The position numbers and the translations under genes were made by a program. Below the pieces are notes generated by a model. The model worked only from the letters and a program-made list of their open reading frames with translations. It was not told the origin of the DNA and did not search any database. 17,806 bases of DNA from Planctomycetota bacterium (GTDB taxonomy: Bacteria; Planctomycetota; Planctomycetia; Pirellulales; Pirellulaceae): positions 1-17,806 of the forward strand of contig JAPLNJ010001173.1 in assembly GCA_026692885.1 (NCBI GenBank), written 5' to 3'. Below are positions 7,641 to 14,969 of the stretch, in pieces. Each line of letters opens with the position of its first letter. The stretch's first letter is position 1.

Positions 7641-9245
7641 ATGAACGGATTCTCGCTGCTGCTGGCCGCCCTGACGATGGGGGTCGATTACGGTTGGCAA
7701 CCGGCTTCGGACGGTCAGATGGAGTACATCGTCCAAATCGAACCCGTCACGCTGATCGCCATGCGGGAAGGCCAGGAGGTCGTCAGCCAGATCGATCCCC
7801 AAATGCGCAACGCCCGGCGGTTTCGCATCCACGTGGGCACCGAAATGGTCCCGCGGCGTGGCAATCCGCCCGCTCAGCTCCCCGCTACGGGCATCACCGC
7901 GGCGCAGCTGCCCCAGGCTCCTGGCATCCAATTCGGTTGGCAACCGATCAGCCGGGACCAGTTGGAGTTCATTGTGCAGATCGTGCCGGAACGCATGACG
8001 ACGCTCCGCACCGGTGACGACATTGTCGGCGTCATGCCCGTCGACCTTCCGAACGTGGCTCGCATCCGCGTCATCACGGGCAACGCGGCAATTCCTCGCC
8101 AAGGCTTTCAGGTCGCGTCCTCGCAACCCCTCGCGTTAGGGCAACCTCCTGCCAATAACGGAATGTCCACGGCGATGATCGCTCCGCCGAGAAATACCGA
8201 CCCGGCGTTGAACTATGGGTCCGGCACAGCGGGGCAACTTGGCTCCAACAGCAATTCCTGGTCGTCGCCGAACAACGCCAACAATTCGTGGTCCTCCGCA
8301 GCCAACCCTGGGATTCCGAACCGCGACCAGGGGTCCCTCTTGCTCGACCAGCAACGCGCAGCGCAGCGTTATCAGGACCCGCAGACGAACACCCAGGATT
8401 GGCGGTCGACGGGGGGCACCAACACGTCCACCGTGAGCGCCGCGGATCCGCGTTTCACCAGTTTTCCGCAGGTCCCGCCGACGCAATCCTTGTTAGACGC
8501 CAATCGGTATCGCGATGGGAACTACGGTTATTCGCCCAACGCAACGCAATCGCCTTATGCCGCTACGCAATCGCCTTACGGCACAGCCCAATCGCCTTAC
8601 GGCACAGCCCAATCGCCTTACGGCACAGCCCAATCGCCTTACGGCACGGCCCAATCGCCTTACGGCACGGCCCAATCGCCTTACGGCACAGCCCAACCGC
8701 CTTACGGCACGGCCCAGTCGCAGTTGGGCGGGACCAACCCTGCTGTGGCGAATTGGAACGCGACCTCGGGCCGCACCAATGTGACGCCCCAGACGCAGCC
8801 AGGTACGGGCGCGCCGTACTCACCCGCGTACGGCAACGCGGATGGATCGCAGGGCAACTCCGCCTCACCCAATAACTCGGGCTGGCCGCAACAGCGTGTC
8901 GCTGGCCGAGAGGGCGAACAGGCCCGTACGGGTGTGCCCGGCAGTGTTTGGCCGGAATACGGGCAACCGGTTCGCGATCCCAACTTGAAGTATCCTCTGA
9001 CCCAGGTCGACCTGGCCAAGGACCGGCCCTGGGGAGCGCTGACGGTGGCCGTGTTCCTGCTCTTCGCTTCCATCGGCGGCAATCTCTACCTGGGCTGGAT
9101 CGCCGCCAGGATCTACCGCCTGTACTTGGATCTGGCGGACGATCTGGAAGACAAGGAACGCCACGACGTCACGGTCGAACAGCCGGCGGGCGAAGATCGC
9201 TGGAAGGAACGCCGGAAACGCCGCCGAGCGATCCTGGGCGTGTGA
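7641..9245 (+). CDS. hypothetical protein with a duplicated 58-residue module, (TAQSPYG)n array and C-terminal membrane helix
   Basis: I do not recognise a named family for this 534-aa protein. Residues 15-72 and 96-153 are two copies of one module, exactly 81 residues apart, each with GWQP, a VQI-x-P strand and an (M/I)-(V/I)-PR ending. A disordered Gly/Asn/Ser/Gln/Pro-rich stretch follows (about 160-455). It includes eight heptad units at residues 303-358 (QSPYA once, QSPYG six times, QPPYG once). A membrane helix follows at about 464-486 (WGALTVAVFLLFASIGGNLYLGW), then a highly charged tail ending KERRKRRRAILGV. The short N-terminal hydrophobic run (MNGFSLLLAALTMG) lacks basic residues, so export is unclear. 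The positive C-terminal tail suggests that end is cytoplasmic. The ATG at 7641 has TTGGAG about 9 bases upstream. It lies upstream of the sigma factor and may belong to the same envelope programme. Confidence 0.8.
   Translation: MNGFSLLLAALTMGVDYGWQPASDGQMEYIVQIEPVTLIAMREGQEVVSQIDPQMRNARRFRIHVGTEMVPRRGNPPAQLPATGITAAQLPQAPGIQFGWQPISRDQLEFIVQIVPERMTTLRTGDDIVGVMPVDLPNVARIRVITGNAAIPRQGFQVASSQPLALGQPPANNGMSTAMIAPPRNTDPALNYGSGTAGQLGSNSNSWSSPNNANNSWSSAANPGIPNRDQGSLLLDQQRAAQRYQDPQTNTQDWRSTGGTNTSTVSAADPRFTSFPQVPPTQSLLDANRYRDGNYGYSPNATQSPYAATQSPYGTAQSPYGTAQSPYGTAQSPYGTAQSPYGTAQSPYGTAQPPYGTAQSQLGGTNPAVANWNATSGRTNVTPQTQPGTGAPYSPAYGNADGSQGNSASPNNSGWPQQRVAGREGEQARTGVPGSVWPEYGQPVRDPNLKYPLTQVDLAKDRPWGALTVAVFLLFASIGGNLYLGWIAARIYRLYLDLADDLEDKERHDVTVEQPAGEDRWKERRKRRRAILGV
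8547..8714 (+). repeat. in-frame 21-bp minisatellite, eight units
   Basis: Units of the form caatcgccttacggcacrgc start every 21 bp at 8547, 8568, 8589, 8610, 8631, 8652, 8673 and 8694. Units 2-7 differ mainly at one silent position (ACA versus ACG context). Near-identity at the DNA level implies recent expansion by slippage or unequal exchange, so copy number probably varies between strains. It encodes the tyrosine/proline heptads of the surrounding protein. Confidence 0.95.
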
Positions 9246-9251
9246 CCGTAG

Positions 9252-9355
9252 ACTGCCCGTGGGCAGCTTTGCTTTGTCGTAGAACGGTTTTCAATCCGTT
9301 CAGTGAAGCGGAATAGATTCCGCTCTACGAAGGGACAAGTCTGGCTGCGGGCAGT
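9252..9355. repeat. imperfect inverted-repeat element made of nested hairpins
   Basis: The ends pair as actgcccg (9252-9259) with cgggcagt (9348-9355). The inner arms tcgtagaacgg (from 9277) and ccgctctacga (to 9330) also pair. Inside are two small hairpins, aacgg...ccgtt (9283-9300) and agcggaat-ag-attccgct (about 9307-9324), and near the left end ctgccc-gt-gggcag (9253-9266). It fills most of the gap between the repeat protein and the sigma factor and looks like an eroded palindromic element. A terminator role for the upstream gene is possible. Confidence 0.6.
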
Positions 9356-9456
9356 ACAGCGTCCCAGGGAACGCGATGTTCCGATCAAGGCCGCACCACG
9401 CACATGCCCAGCCACCACGGCAAACGTCATCGGTCAAAGACAACGGAGCTACCACC

Positions 9457-10290
9457 GTGACTTTTCCCCAAACCGATTTGACGCTGGTTCAGCGTCTGGC
9501 GGCCGGCGGCAGCGAGGAAGATTGGCGGCGATTCCTGAATGACTACTGGGGGGCCATTTGCCGCTTCGCCCTGCGGTGGGGGGCTCACGGCCTGGAAGAT
9601 GCCGAGGATGCCACCGCGCAGACGTTCGAGGCGATCTTGGAGAATCGGCTCTTGGTGCGCTGGGTGTCGAACCGTTCGGCCAAGCTGCGGACCCTGTTGT
9701 GCCGCGTGGTCCGCAACATCTTGTCGCACCGCCATCGCGTGCAGGCCAACCGCGACCGTCTGTGGCCCGAAATCGCGGAGCACCTGGAAGATGCAGGAAA
9801 GACCAAAGGCGAGCCGGAGGACGCCTTCTACGCCGCCTGGGTGGAAAGCGTCGTGCAGCAGGCGATGGAGGCGTTGGCGGCCGAATACGGGCGGAAGGGC
9901 CAGGGCGACTACGTCCGCGTCTTGTACGGACGGATCTGCCGAGGACTGTCGTTGGCCCAGGCGGCCGAGGTGCTGGGGATCACGTCAGCCAACGTGGACC
10001 ACTACTTCCGGCACGCGCGCGACCGGCTGCACGAGAAGCTGCAGGAATTGGTCCACCGCCAAGTGTCTCATTGCTGCGGGCCCAGCGAGATCGAGGAGGA
10101 AGCCTCCGCCGAATGGCGGCAGCTGGGCCAGTACTTGGCGGAGCACGGCGGGCTGGAAGCGGCCATTCAGCGGGCCTACGAACTACTGGATCCGACCCAG
10201 TCCAAACAGCCGGACGAGGCGGCCAAGAGCCGCGCTCTGACGCGAATCGTTCCCCTCCGCTGTCCGTCGTCAGAGGACGGGGGCCGTTAG
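9457..10290 (+). CDS. ECF-type RNA polymerase sigma factor
   Basis: This 277-aa protein has sigma region 2 at about 20-95 (DWRRFLNDYWGAICRFAL, then LEDAEDATAQTFEAIL with the conserved acidic DAED block at 48-51). Region 4 is at about 150-200, with a helix-turn-helix in LSLAQAAEVLGITSANVDHY. A C-terminal tail of about 75 residues (HCCGPSEIEEEASAEW...) goes beyond a minimal ECF factor. Long-tailed ECF factors next to Ser/Thr kinases are a known planctomycete arrangement, and in other bacteria some ECF factors are controlled by kinase phosphorylation instead of an anti-sigma factor. No anti-sigma gene is seen here. I chose GTG at 9457 because GGAG sits at 9445-9448 and homology starts there. An ATG at 9376 would add 27 unremarkable residues but has a GGGA nearby, so it is not fully excluded. 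Kinase 1 lies 270 bp downstream. Confidence 0.9.
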   Translation: MTFPQTDLTLVQRLAAGGSEEDWRRFLNDYWGAICRFALRWGAHGLEDAEDATAQTFEAILENRLLVRWVSNRSAKLRTLLCRVVRNILSHRHRVQANRDRLWPEIAEHLEDAGKTKGEPEDAFYAAWVESVVQQAMEALAAEYGRKGQGDYVRVLYGRICRGLSLAQAAEVLGITSANVDHYFRHARDRLHEKLQELVHRQVSHCCGPSEIEEEASAEWRQLGQYLAEHGGLEAAIQRAYELLDPTQSKQPDEAAKSRALTRIVPLRCPSSEDGGR

Positions 10291-10308
10291 CCCCGGCTTC
10301 CGCCGTCC
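10275..10308 (+). terminator. weak candidate hairpin at the sigma-factor stop codon
   Basis: The arms ggacgg (10275-10280) and ccgtcc (10303-10308) pair, and an alternative inner stem ggggc/gcccc (10280-10284 and 10290-10294) overlaps the stop. There is no U-tract. If it ends transcription, kinase 1 would need its own promoter, which fits the conserved block at 10440-10516. Confidence 0.3.
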
Positions 10309-10330
10309 ATCACGCGTCACGGTGGCTATC

Positions 10331-10408
10331 CGTTCAGACCGCTTCCCGGAAATCGTGCGCCCCCCGCTGCGAAAACCGGCTGCTCAGTTCATTGATTTAG
10401 TGAACGCC
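10331..10408. repeat. block A, copy 1 (duplicated intergenic segment)
   Basis: This 78-bp stretch aligns with 14172-14248 through ccggaaatcgt, ctgcgaaaaccgg, the ttcattga...agtgaa near-inverted repeat and a terminal gcc, with one indel. It follows the sigma gene here, and in copy 2 it follows kinase 1 and precedes the rhomboid. It marks the left end of the duplicated unit. Confidence 0.8.
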
Positions 10409-10411
10409 TCA

Positions 10412-10439
10412 AGCTTCACGGTCTGTCCGTCTCGTCCGA
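10412..10439 (+). pseudogene. 28-bp relic aligning to the rhomboid 3' end
   Basis: The stretch agcttcacggtctgtccgtc... matches 14942-14969 at 22 of 28 positions without gaps. In copy 2 this covers the last four rhomboid codons (Ser-Phe-Ala-Thr), the TGA stop and 13 bases of flank. Here the stop position reads TGT. Only three bases separate it from block A, whereas in copy 2 the whole rhomboid gene lies in that position. It has no coding capacity. Confidence 0.6.
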
Positions 10440-10516
10440 CGAGGACGCAGCGGAAGTGTCCGTCGAGCTTGCAGAGTTGAAGGGGAGTTGCAAGAATATA
10501 CGCGTAATCGGGAGTC
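10440..10516 (+). promoter_or_regulatory. block B, copy 1: conserved upstream segment of kinase 1
   Basis: These 77 bp align without gaps to 15146-15222, upstream of kinase 2, at 70 of 77 positions. Closest conservation covers gagcttgcagagttgaaggg and caagaatatac. A possible sigma-70-like pair is TTGCAG (about 10469-10474) and AAGAAT 17 bases later, followed by ATAC. Shared position ahead of both kinases suggests a common promoter or control site, but recent duplication alone would also keep it similar. Confidence 0.45.
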
Positions 10517-10560
10517 GGGGGTCCTCAGGCTCACTGCTCGCCTTCGGAAAGGTCGCGATC

Positions 10561-13500
10561 ATGTCCGACCCGCTGGCCTTAACTGATGCGTCGCGCCGCC
10601 TTGTGGACGCGCTGCCGCGAGGTCAGCCGTGGCGGCTGGCCGACAGCCTGAGCCTGGTCGCTCGACTGGCCGAGCAGGTCCAGACGCTGCATCAAGCGGG
10701 ACGGACGCACCGCGCGATCGGGATCGAGGCGGTGACGCTGGTCGGGTCGCAGTCCGTGCAGCTGGATCCGCCGCCGACCGCGCGTCGTTTCGGCCGTGAT
10801 GACGCCGATCCGGAATGCTGCCCGCCGGAACTGGCAGAGGTGGAGACGCTGACACTTCCGGAGTCGATCGCAGCGGCCACGCAGATCCTACGTCGCCACG
10901 GTTGCCCGGTTGATCCGCGGCGCATCGACGTGTATCAACTGGGTGTTCTGCTGTGCCGGTTGCTGACTGGGAAGCCGCTACGTGCCTACCTGCTGGATCC
11001 GCTGACCAAGGCCGGTATTGCGGCGGTCGCACGACCGATTCTGGAGCAGGCCCTGGGGTATGATTCGCCGGCGCGGTACGAACACTGCGGGCCGCTGCTG
11101 GCAGCCTTGCGGACAGCCGTGGACCAGTGTGGCCCGGACGCTCCGCAGGCGGAGCAGCGTGACGAGGAGCGTAGCGACCGCGCGTCTGGCGACTCGTCCG
11201 CGCTCGGAACTTCGCCACACGGCAGCCCCCTCGACGCCAATGTGGACACCCCGCCCACGAGGACTACGCCAGCCGCCACGCCGAGCCGTCTCCAAGCCGA
11301 ACTGCCCTGCGCACGACTGGCGCATTTTCGCCTGCTGCGGCGGATCGGCCACGGCGGTATGGGGGACGTGTACGAGGCGCACGACGAGTCGCTGGACCGC
11401 CGGGTGGCCGTCAAGGTGCTGCCGGACGACCTGGCCCGCGACGAGACCTTGATTGCCCGCTTTCGCGCCGAAGCCTGGGCGGTCGCCCATCTCCAGCACC
11501 CCCACGTGGTACCCGTGCACTTCATTGGCGAGGACAGGGGGCACCACTTCTTTGTCATGCGTCTGATCGACGGCGAGTCGCTGGCCCAGCGCCTGGCACG
11601 CGAGCGTTGCCTGCCGTTGCCGGAAGCTCTCCGGATTGTCGAGCAATGTCTGGATGGGCTGGAGGCGGCCCACGCGCAGGACTTGATCCACCGCGACATC
11701 AAGCCGAGCAATATCATGTTGGAAGCCGGCACTGGCCGAGTGGTGCTGGTCGACTTCGGCCTGGTGCGGCGGATCGATCAGAGTCTGCTGATCACGGCCA
11801 CGGGCCTGATCATGGGCACGCTCGACTATCTCTCCCCGGAGCAAGCCCGGGGGCGACCGGCGGACGCCCGTTCGGATCTGTATTCGCTGGGCGTGGTACT
11901 CTACCAGATGCTGGCCGGTCGCTTGCCCTTCACCGCCGAGACGCCCACGGGCATGCTCTTTCAGCACGCTTACGAACCGCCGTTTCCGCTGGCCGAGGCG
12001 GTGCCGGACCTGCCGGCGCCGATGGTGCAGATGGTTGAGCGGCTGATGGCCAAAGATCCCGCCGAGCGACACCAGAGCTGTGCCGAAGTGCGGACGGACC
12101 TGCGGGCCTTTCAAGACGGCCGGCCACTGGCCGCCGAGGGGCGGCGGCAGTCACCGAACGCGGCACGGAGCAGCGAACTCAGGGGGCCGAACGGGGCCAC
12201 GGCTGGCATGCCTCAGGGCGTCCCCGCCGCGGATCAGCCGGCCCTGCCAACCGACCTGGAGCGCGGGACGCCAAGACCCCGTCGGCAGCCTGTCCGCGAC
12301 TGGGCTGGCACCCTGTTTCGCCGCCACGCGCCGGAGTTCGTGACGGAACTCCAAAGCACCACGCAACAGGTGGACGGGGCGGTGGCGCAGTACGAGCGAC
12401 GCTGTCGCCGGTTATCGGAGTTGCTGGCGGAAGGTCGCCGGATTGCCGCCGAACTCGCGGCGCAGCTGCGGGTGAATCAGGAGCTTGCCGCGCGGGCGGA
12501 ACAGGCGGCGTGCGCGGCAGGGGATCCAGATGAACGGCAAGTGGCACTAACCCAGCAACAGGCGCACCAGGCGAACCACGCGTCGCTCCAGTCGCAGGTC
12601 CAGCAACAGGCGGAAGACGTCGAGGAACTCGTACTGGAGCAGTGCCGGGCCGAGGCCGCGCTGGCCCGGCTGCGTAGTCAGCGTGACGCGCTGCAGGCAC
12701 GGCTCACGGCGGCCGCCGCCCGCGGCGCGACGCGGACGGACCCCGCGCGCTGGTCGCGTCGGCGGTGGCTCGCGGCGGCCGCGTTGACCGGCTCTTGCCT
12801 GATCCTGGGTGTCCTCCTGGTGGTACTGCGACCTGACCTGCGCGAGCCTTCGTCCACGCCGCTACGTTCCAAGACCGAGACCACCGCCGAAACCACCACC
12901 GTGCCACCCAAGGTTGCCACATTACCGGCTCAGACCGCCACCGCCAGCGCGGCGCCGCCACCGGCTATCGCCCCGTTCGACGAGAAGCAAGCCAAGGAAC
13001 ACCAAGCCGCCTGGGCCAAGCACCTGGGCGTGCCGCTCGAAATGACCAATTTGCCACAGACCACGGCTCCGCCACCAACGGCCGACACGCAAACGGCGCA
13101 GCTCAATCCTCGTGATGTTTCTCATCTGGTAACGCGCGAGGAACACCCAGAGTTCGTGGTCTTTCGTTTCCAGGGTGAAATCAACGCGGAAGCCTACGTC
13201 CCGGTCGTGGACGAGGACGGCCGCGTCCTCTGGGTCCCGTCTCACAAGGGCTTGCTACGCTACGATCTGGACACCGATCGGTGGAGCCTCAGCGGGCCCG
13301 CGGAAGGACTGCCTGGCGCGCTTGTGTACCAACTGCGGCTCGGGAAAGGCGTGGTATTGATGGACGTCGTACGCTGGACCGCGGCCCACAGTCACACCAG
13401 CGTAGGAACCTTCCTGTGGAACTCCAGAGGCACATGTATCAAGGTCGAACCGAATGACATCGCCGTGGTCCGACAATTCGGACCCAAACCATGGATCTGG

Positions 13501-14121
13501 AGGCCGCAGGGGCTGATCGTGCCACGCCCAGCACTCGATACGTTCCAAGTCTACCCGAATGACAAAAGCGACCTGCTGCATCGCAGCATCGGCGACACGG
13601 TCCTCGTGGGGCAGGACATTTGGATCGCGCACTACGGTGACAATATTCTCGGCAGCGACCGCTTCGAGGGTGGAGGCATCTCCTGCGTGAATGGGATCAC
13701 GGGCAAGGTACGTCATTATACTGAAAAAGACGGACTGACGAACAACTACTGCTGTGCCATCGCGTGCGATGGCCAGCGAGTCTGGGTCGCCCACGGGTTC
13801 CCGGAACGAGGTCTGAGCGTTTTTGATCTGGCGGAAGAGAAATGGACCACGTTGCAGAAGAGCAAGAACGGTGTTCCACTGGGCGGCGTGCAACTCGCAG
13901 CCACGGCCGGTGGTCTTTGGATCGCCGGAAGCCACGAGGGAGTTCTGATCCGTCTTGACACTTCCACGCAACTTGCCACCTCGTTCGGAGAGGCGGTTCC
14001 GGGTACTTTCGCCAGCGTTGCTGTGGGACTGGATGCTGTGTGGGCCAGTGCCCACGGGGAGAAGCGGTCGGGTCGAGGCTTCGAGTCGGGAGTCGTGCGG
14101 TTTCCGGTGCGTACGCAGTAG
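10561..14121 (+). CDS. membrane pseudokinase-Ser/Thr kinase with PspA-like coiled coil and propeller sensor (kinase 1)
   Basis: This 1186-aa protein has five parts. (1) Residues 1-185 are a degenerate kinase C-lobe: THRAIGIEAV at 49-58 replaces HRDxKxxN, CPPEL at 87-91 stands for the APE region, and RIDVYQLGVLLCRLLTG at 121-137 matches SDVYSLGVxLYxLLTG; no glycine loop or lysine precedes them. (2) Residues 256-520 are a complete kinase: GHGGMGDVY at 263-271, VAVK with Lys285, HRDIKPSN with Asp379 and Asn384, DFG at 398-400, SPE at 425-427. (3) Residues 581-725 form a long coiled coil resembling PspA/IM30. (4) One membrane helix spans 736-756. (5) The outer region begins PFDEKQAKEHQAAWAKHLGVP and continues from about 845 as Reg_prop-like propeller blades (GRVLWVPSHKGLLRYD, GLTNNYCCAIACDGQRVWVA). 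The kinase is cytoplasmic and the propeller outside. The start at 10561 has GGAAAGG 8 bases upstream, as in kinase 2; an ATG at 10456 lies in block B and is rejected. Confidence 0.93.
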   Translation: MSDPLALTDASRRLVDALPRGQPWRLADSLSLVARLAEQVQTLHQAGRTHRAIGIEAVTLVGSQSVQLDPPPTARRFGRDDADPECCPPELAEVETLTLPESIAAATQILRRHGCPVDPRRIDVYQLGVLLCRLLTGKPLRAYLLDPLTKAGIAAVARPILEQALGYDSPARYEHCGPLLAALRTAVDQCGPDAPQAEQRDEERSDRASGDSSALGTSPHGSPLDANVDTPPTRTTPAATPSRLQAELPCARLAHFRLLRRIGHGGMGDVYEAHDESLDRRVAVKVLPDDLARDETLIARFRAEAWAVAHLQHPHVVPVHFIGEDRGHHFFVMRLIDGESLAQRLARERCLPLPEALRIVEQCLDGLEAAHAQDLIHRDIKPSNIMLEAGTGRVVLVDFGLVRRIDQSLLITATGLIMGTLDYLSPEQARGRPADARSDLYSLGVVLYQMLAGRLPFTAETPTGMLFQHAYEPPFPLAEAVPDLPAPMVQMVERLMAKDPAERHQSCAEVRTDLRAFQDGRPLAAEGRRQSPNAARSSELRGPNGATAGMPQGVPAADQPALPTDLERGTPRPRRQPVRDWAGTLFRRHAPEFVTELQSTTQQVDGAVAQYERRCRRLSELLAEGRRIAAELAAQLRVNQELAARAEQAACAAGDPDERQVALTQQQAHQANHASLQSQVQQQAEDVEELVLEQCRAEAALARLRSQRDALQARLTAAAARGATRTDPARWSRRRWLAAAALTGSCLILGVLLVVLRPDLREPSSTPLRSKTETTAETTTVPPKVATLPAQTATASAAPPPAIAPFDEKQAKEHQAAWAKHLGVPLEMTNLPQTTAPPPTADTQTAQLNPRDVSHLVTREEHPEFVVFRFQGEINAEAYVPVVDEDGRVLWVPSHKGLLRYDLDTDRWSLSGPAEGLPGALVYQLRLGKGVVLMDVVRWTAAHSHTSVGTFLWNSRGTCIKVEPNDIAVVRQFGPKPWIWRPQGLIVPRPALDTFQVYPNDKSDLLHRSIGDTVLVGQDIWIAHYGDNILGSDRFEGGGISCVNGITGKVRHYTEKDGLTNNYCCAIACDGQRVWVAHGFPERGLSVFDLAEEKWTTLQKSKNGVPLGGVQLAATAGGLWIAGSHEGVLIRLDTSTQLATSFGEAVPGTFASVAVGLDAVWASAHGEKRSGRGFESGVVRFPVRTQ

Positions 14122-14130
14122 AGTACACAT

Positions 14131-14190
14131 TGTCGATTTTCGTTCTGTCGATTTCCGTTCGGAGCGATTTCCGTTCGGAGCGATTTCCGG
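14131..14190. repeat. tandem 15-16-bp units upstream of the rhomboid gene
   Basis: Four consecutive units of the form (tgtc/ggagc)gatttccgttc start at 14131, 14146, 14161 and 14177, the last running into block A at ccggaaatcg. They begin 10 bases after the kinase 1 stop. They may be a slippage product of the block A left end or a set of binding sites. Copy 1 has only one degenerate equivalent. Confidence 0.6.
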
Positions 14191-14248
14191 AAATCGTACG
14201 CCCCGGCTGCGAAAACCGGGTGCTCGGTTCATTGAATCAGTGAATGCC
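14172..14248. repeat. block A, copy 2
   Basis: This 77-bp segment is homologous to 10331-10408. It contains ccccggctgcgaaaaccggg, which can form a small CCCGG/CCGGG hairpin, followed by ttcattgaatcagtgaa. Lying between the kinase 1 stop and the rhomboid ribosome binding site, it may end the kinase 1 message or lead the rhomboid one. Confidence 0.8.
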
Positions 14249-14281
14249 AAGAGTCAGTTCTTGCAGCCAAGGAGCCATGCC

Positions 14282-14956
14282 ATGTTCGTCATCCTCCCCT
14301 GGAACCTGAGGCAACCGCAATCGAAGTATCCCGTACCGTGGGCCAACACGCTGATCATCGCTGTCACCTTGCTGCTGTTCGTGCTGGGCCGTTCCTGGGT
14401 CGTGGGCCCCGGCACCTCGGCGTTCAGCGTGGTCCTCTACGGTTTCAGCCATGTGGGCTGGTGGCACCTGCTGTTTAACATGTGGGCGCTGTGGATCTTC
14501 GGCCATCCGGTCAACCGGCGAATCGGCAACGTTCTGTATTTGGTGACCTACGTCGGCACGATCCTCGCCTTGGGACTGGTGGCGAGGTTGCTGTTAAGTG
14601 GCTATTTGGCTGGTTCTTCCGGGGCGTTGTTCGCCGTCATCGCCATCGCGCTGCTGCTGCTGCCGGCCACCGTGCTGGAGTTCGTCTGCGTGGCCGTCTT
14701 CCCGTTGACGGTGGTCGTCGGGCTGTTCAGCGCGCCCGGACAGTGGTTCCAGTGGCTGGTGCGTTGGAAGCTGTTTTCCATTTCAGCGATGTGGTGCCTG
14801 GCTTTGATCCCGCTCGCCGAAGTCTGGGCTTGGTACTGGTCCGGTTGGAGTCCGACGTATCTTGCCCACCTCGGCGGCATTGTCTGCGGTATAGCCGCGG
14901 TGTTGCTGTTTCCCACACGAATCACGCTCAGACGCAAGTCTAGCTTCGCGACCTGA
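14282..14956 (+). CDS. rhomboid-family intramembrane serine protease
   Basis: This 224-aa protein is almost entirely hydrophobic, with about six membrane helices. The rhomboid signature is complete. HVGWWHLLFNMWALWIFG at 57-74 supplies the oxyanion residues (His62, Asn66), GSSG at 111-114 contains the nucleophile (Ser113), and AHLGGIVCGIAAVLL at 195-209 supplies the catalytic histidine (His196) and the packing glycines. Rhomboids cut membrane proteins within or beside their transmembrane helix. The length is that of a minimal six-helix bacterial rhomboid with no extra cytosolic domain. The ATG at 14282 has AAGGAG at 14269-14274; a longer in-frame opening would overlap the kinase 1 coding end. 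It lies between two single-pass receptor kinases, which makes them candidate substrates, but this is inference. It seems to have been lost from the equivalent position before kinase 1. Confidence 0.9.
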   Translation: MFVILPWNLRQPQSKYPVPWANTLIIAVTLLLFVLGRSWVVGPGTSAFSVVLYGFSHVGWWHLLFNMWALWIFGHPVNRRIGNVLYLVTYVGTILALGLVARLLLSGYLAGSSGALFAVIAIALLLLPATVLEFVCVAVFPLTVVVGLFSAPGQWFQWLVRWKLFSISAMWCLALIPLAEVWAWYWSGWSPTYLAHLGGIVCGIAAVLLFPTRITLRRKSSFAT

Positions 14957-14969
14957 CCGCCTCGTCTGA

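Noticed and set aside
8547..8714. Regular 21-bp repeats considered as a CRISPR array
   Set aside because: Units abut with no spacers, keep a reading frame and encode heptads within a long gene.
10456..10560. Upstream ATG that would lengthen kinase 1 by 35 residues
   Set aside because: It falls in block B; copy 2 cannot use the same extension, and the ATG at 10561 has a conserved GGAAAGG site and matches the kinase 2 start.
10978..12114. 378-codon open frame on the - strand within kinase 1 (and 15843-16892 within kinase 2)
   Set aside because: Both are antisense to the kinase domains and similar only because the kinases are duplicated; they have no domain or start signal of their own.
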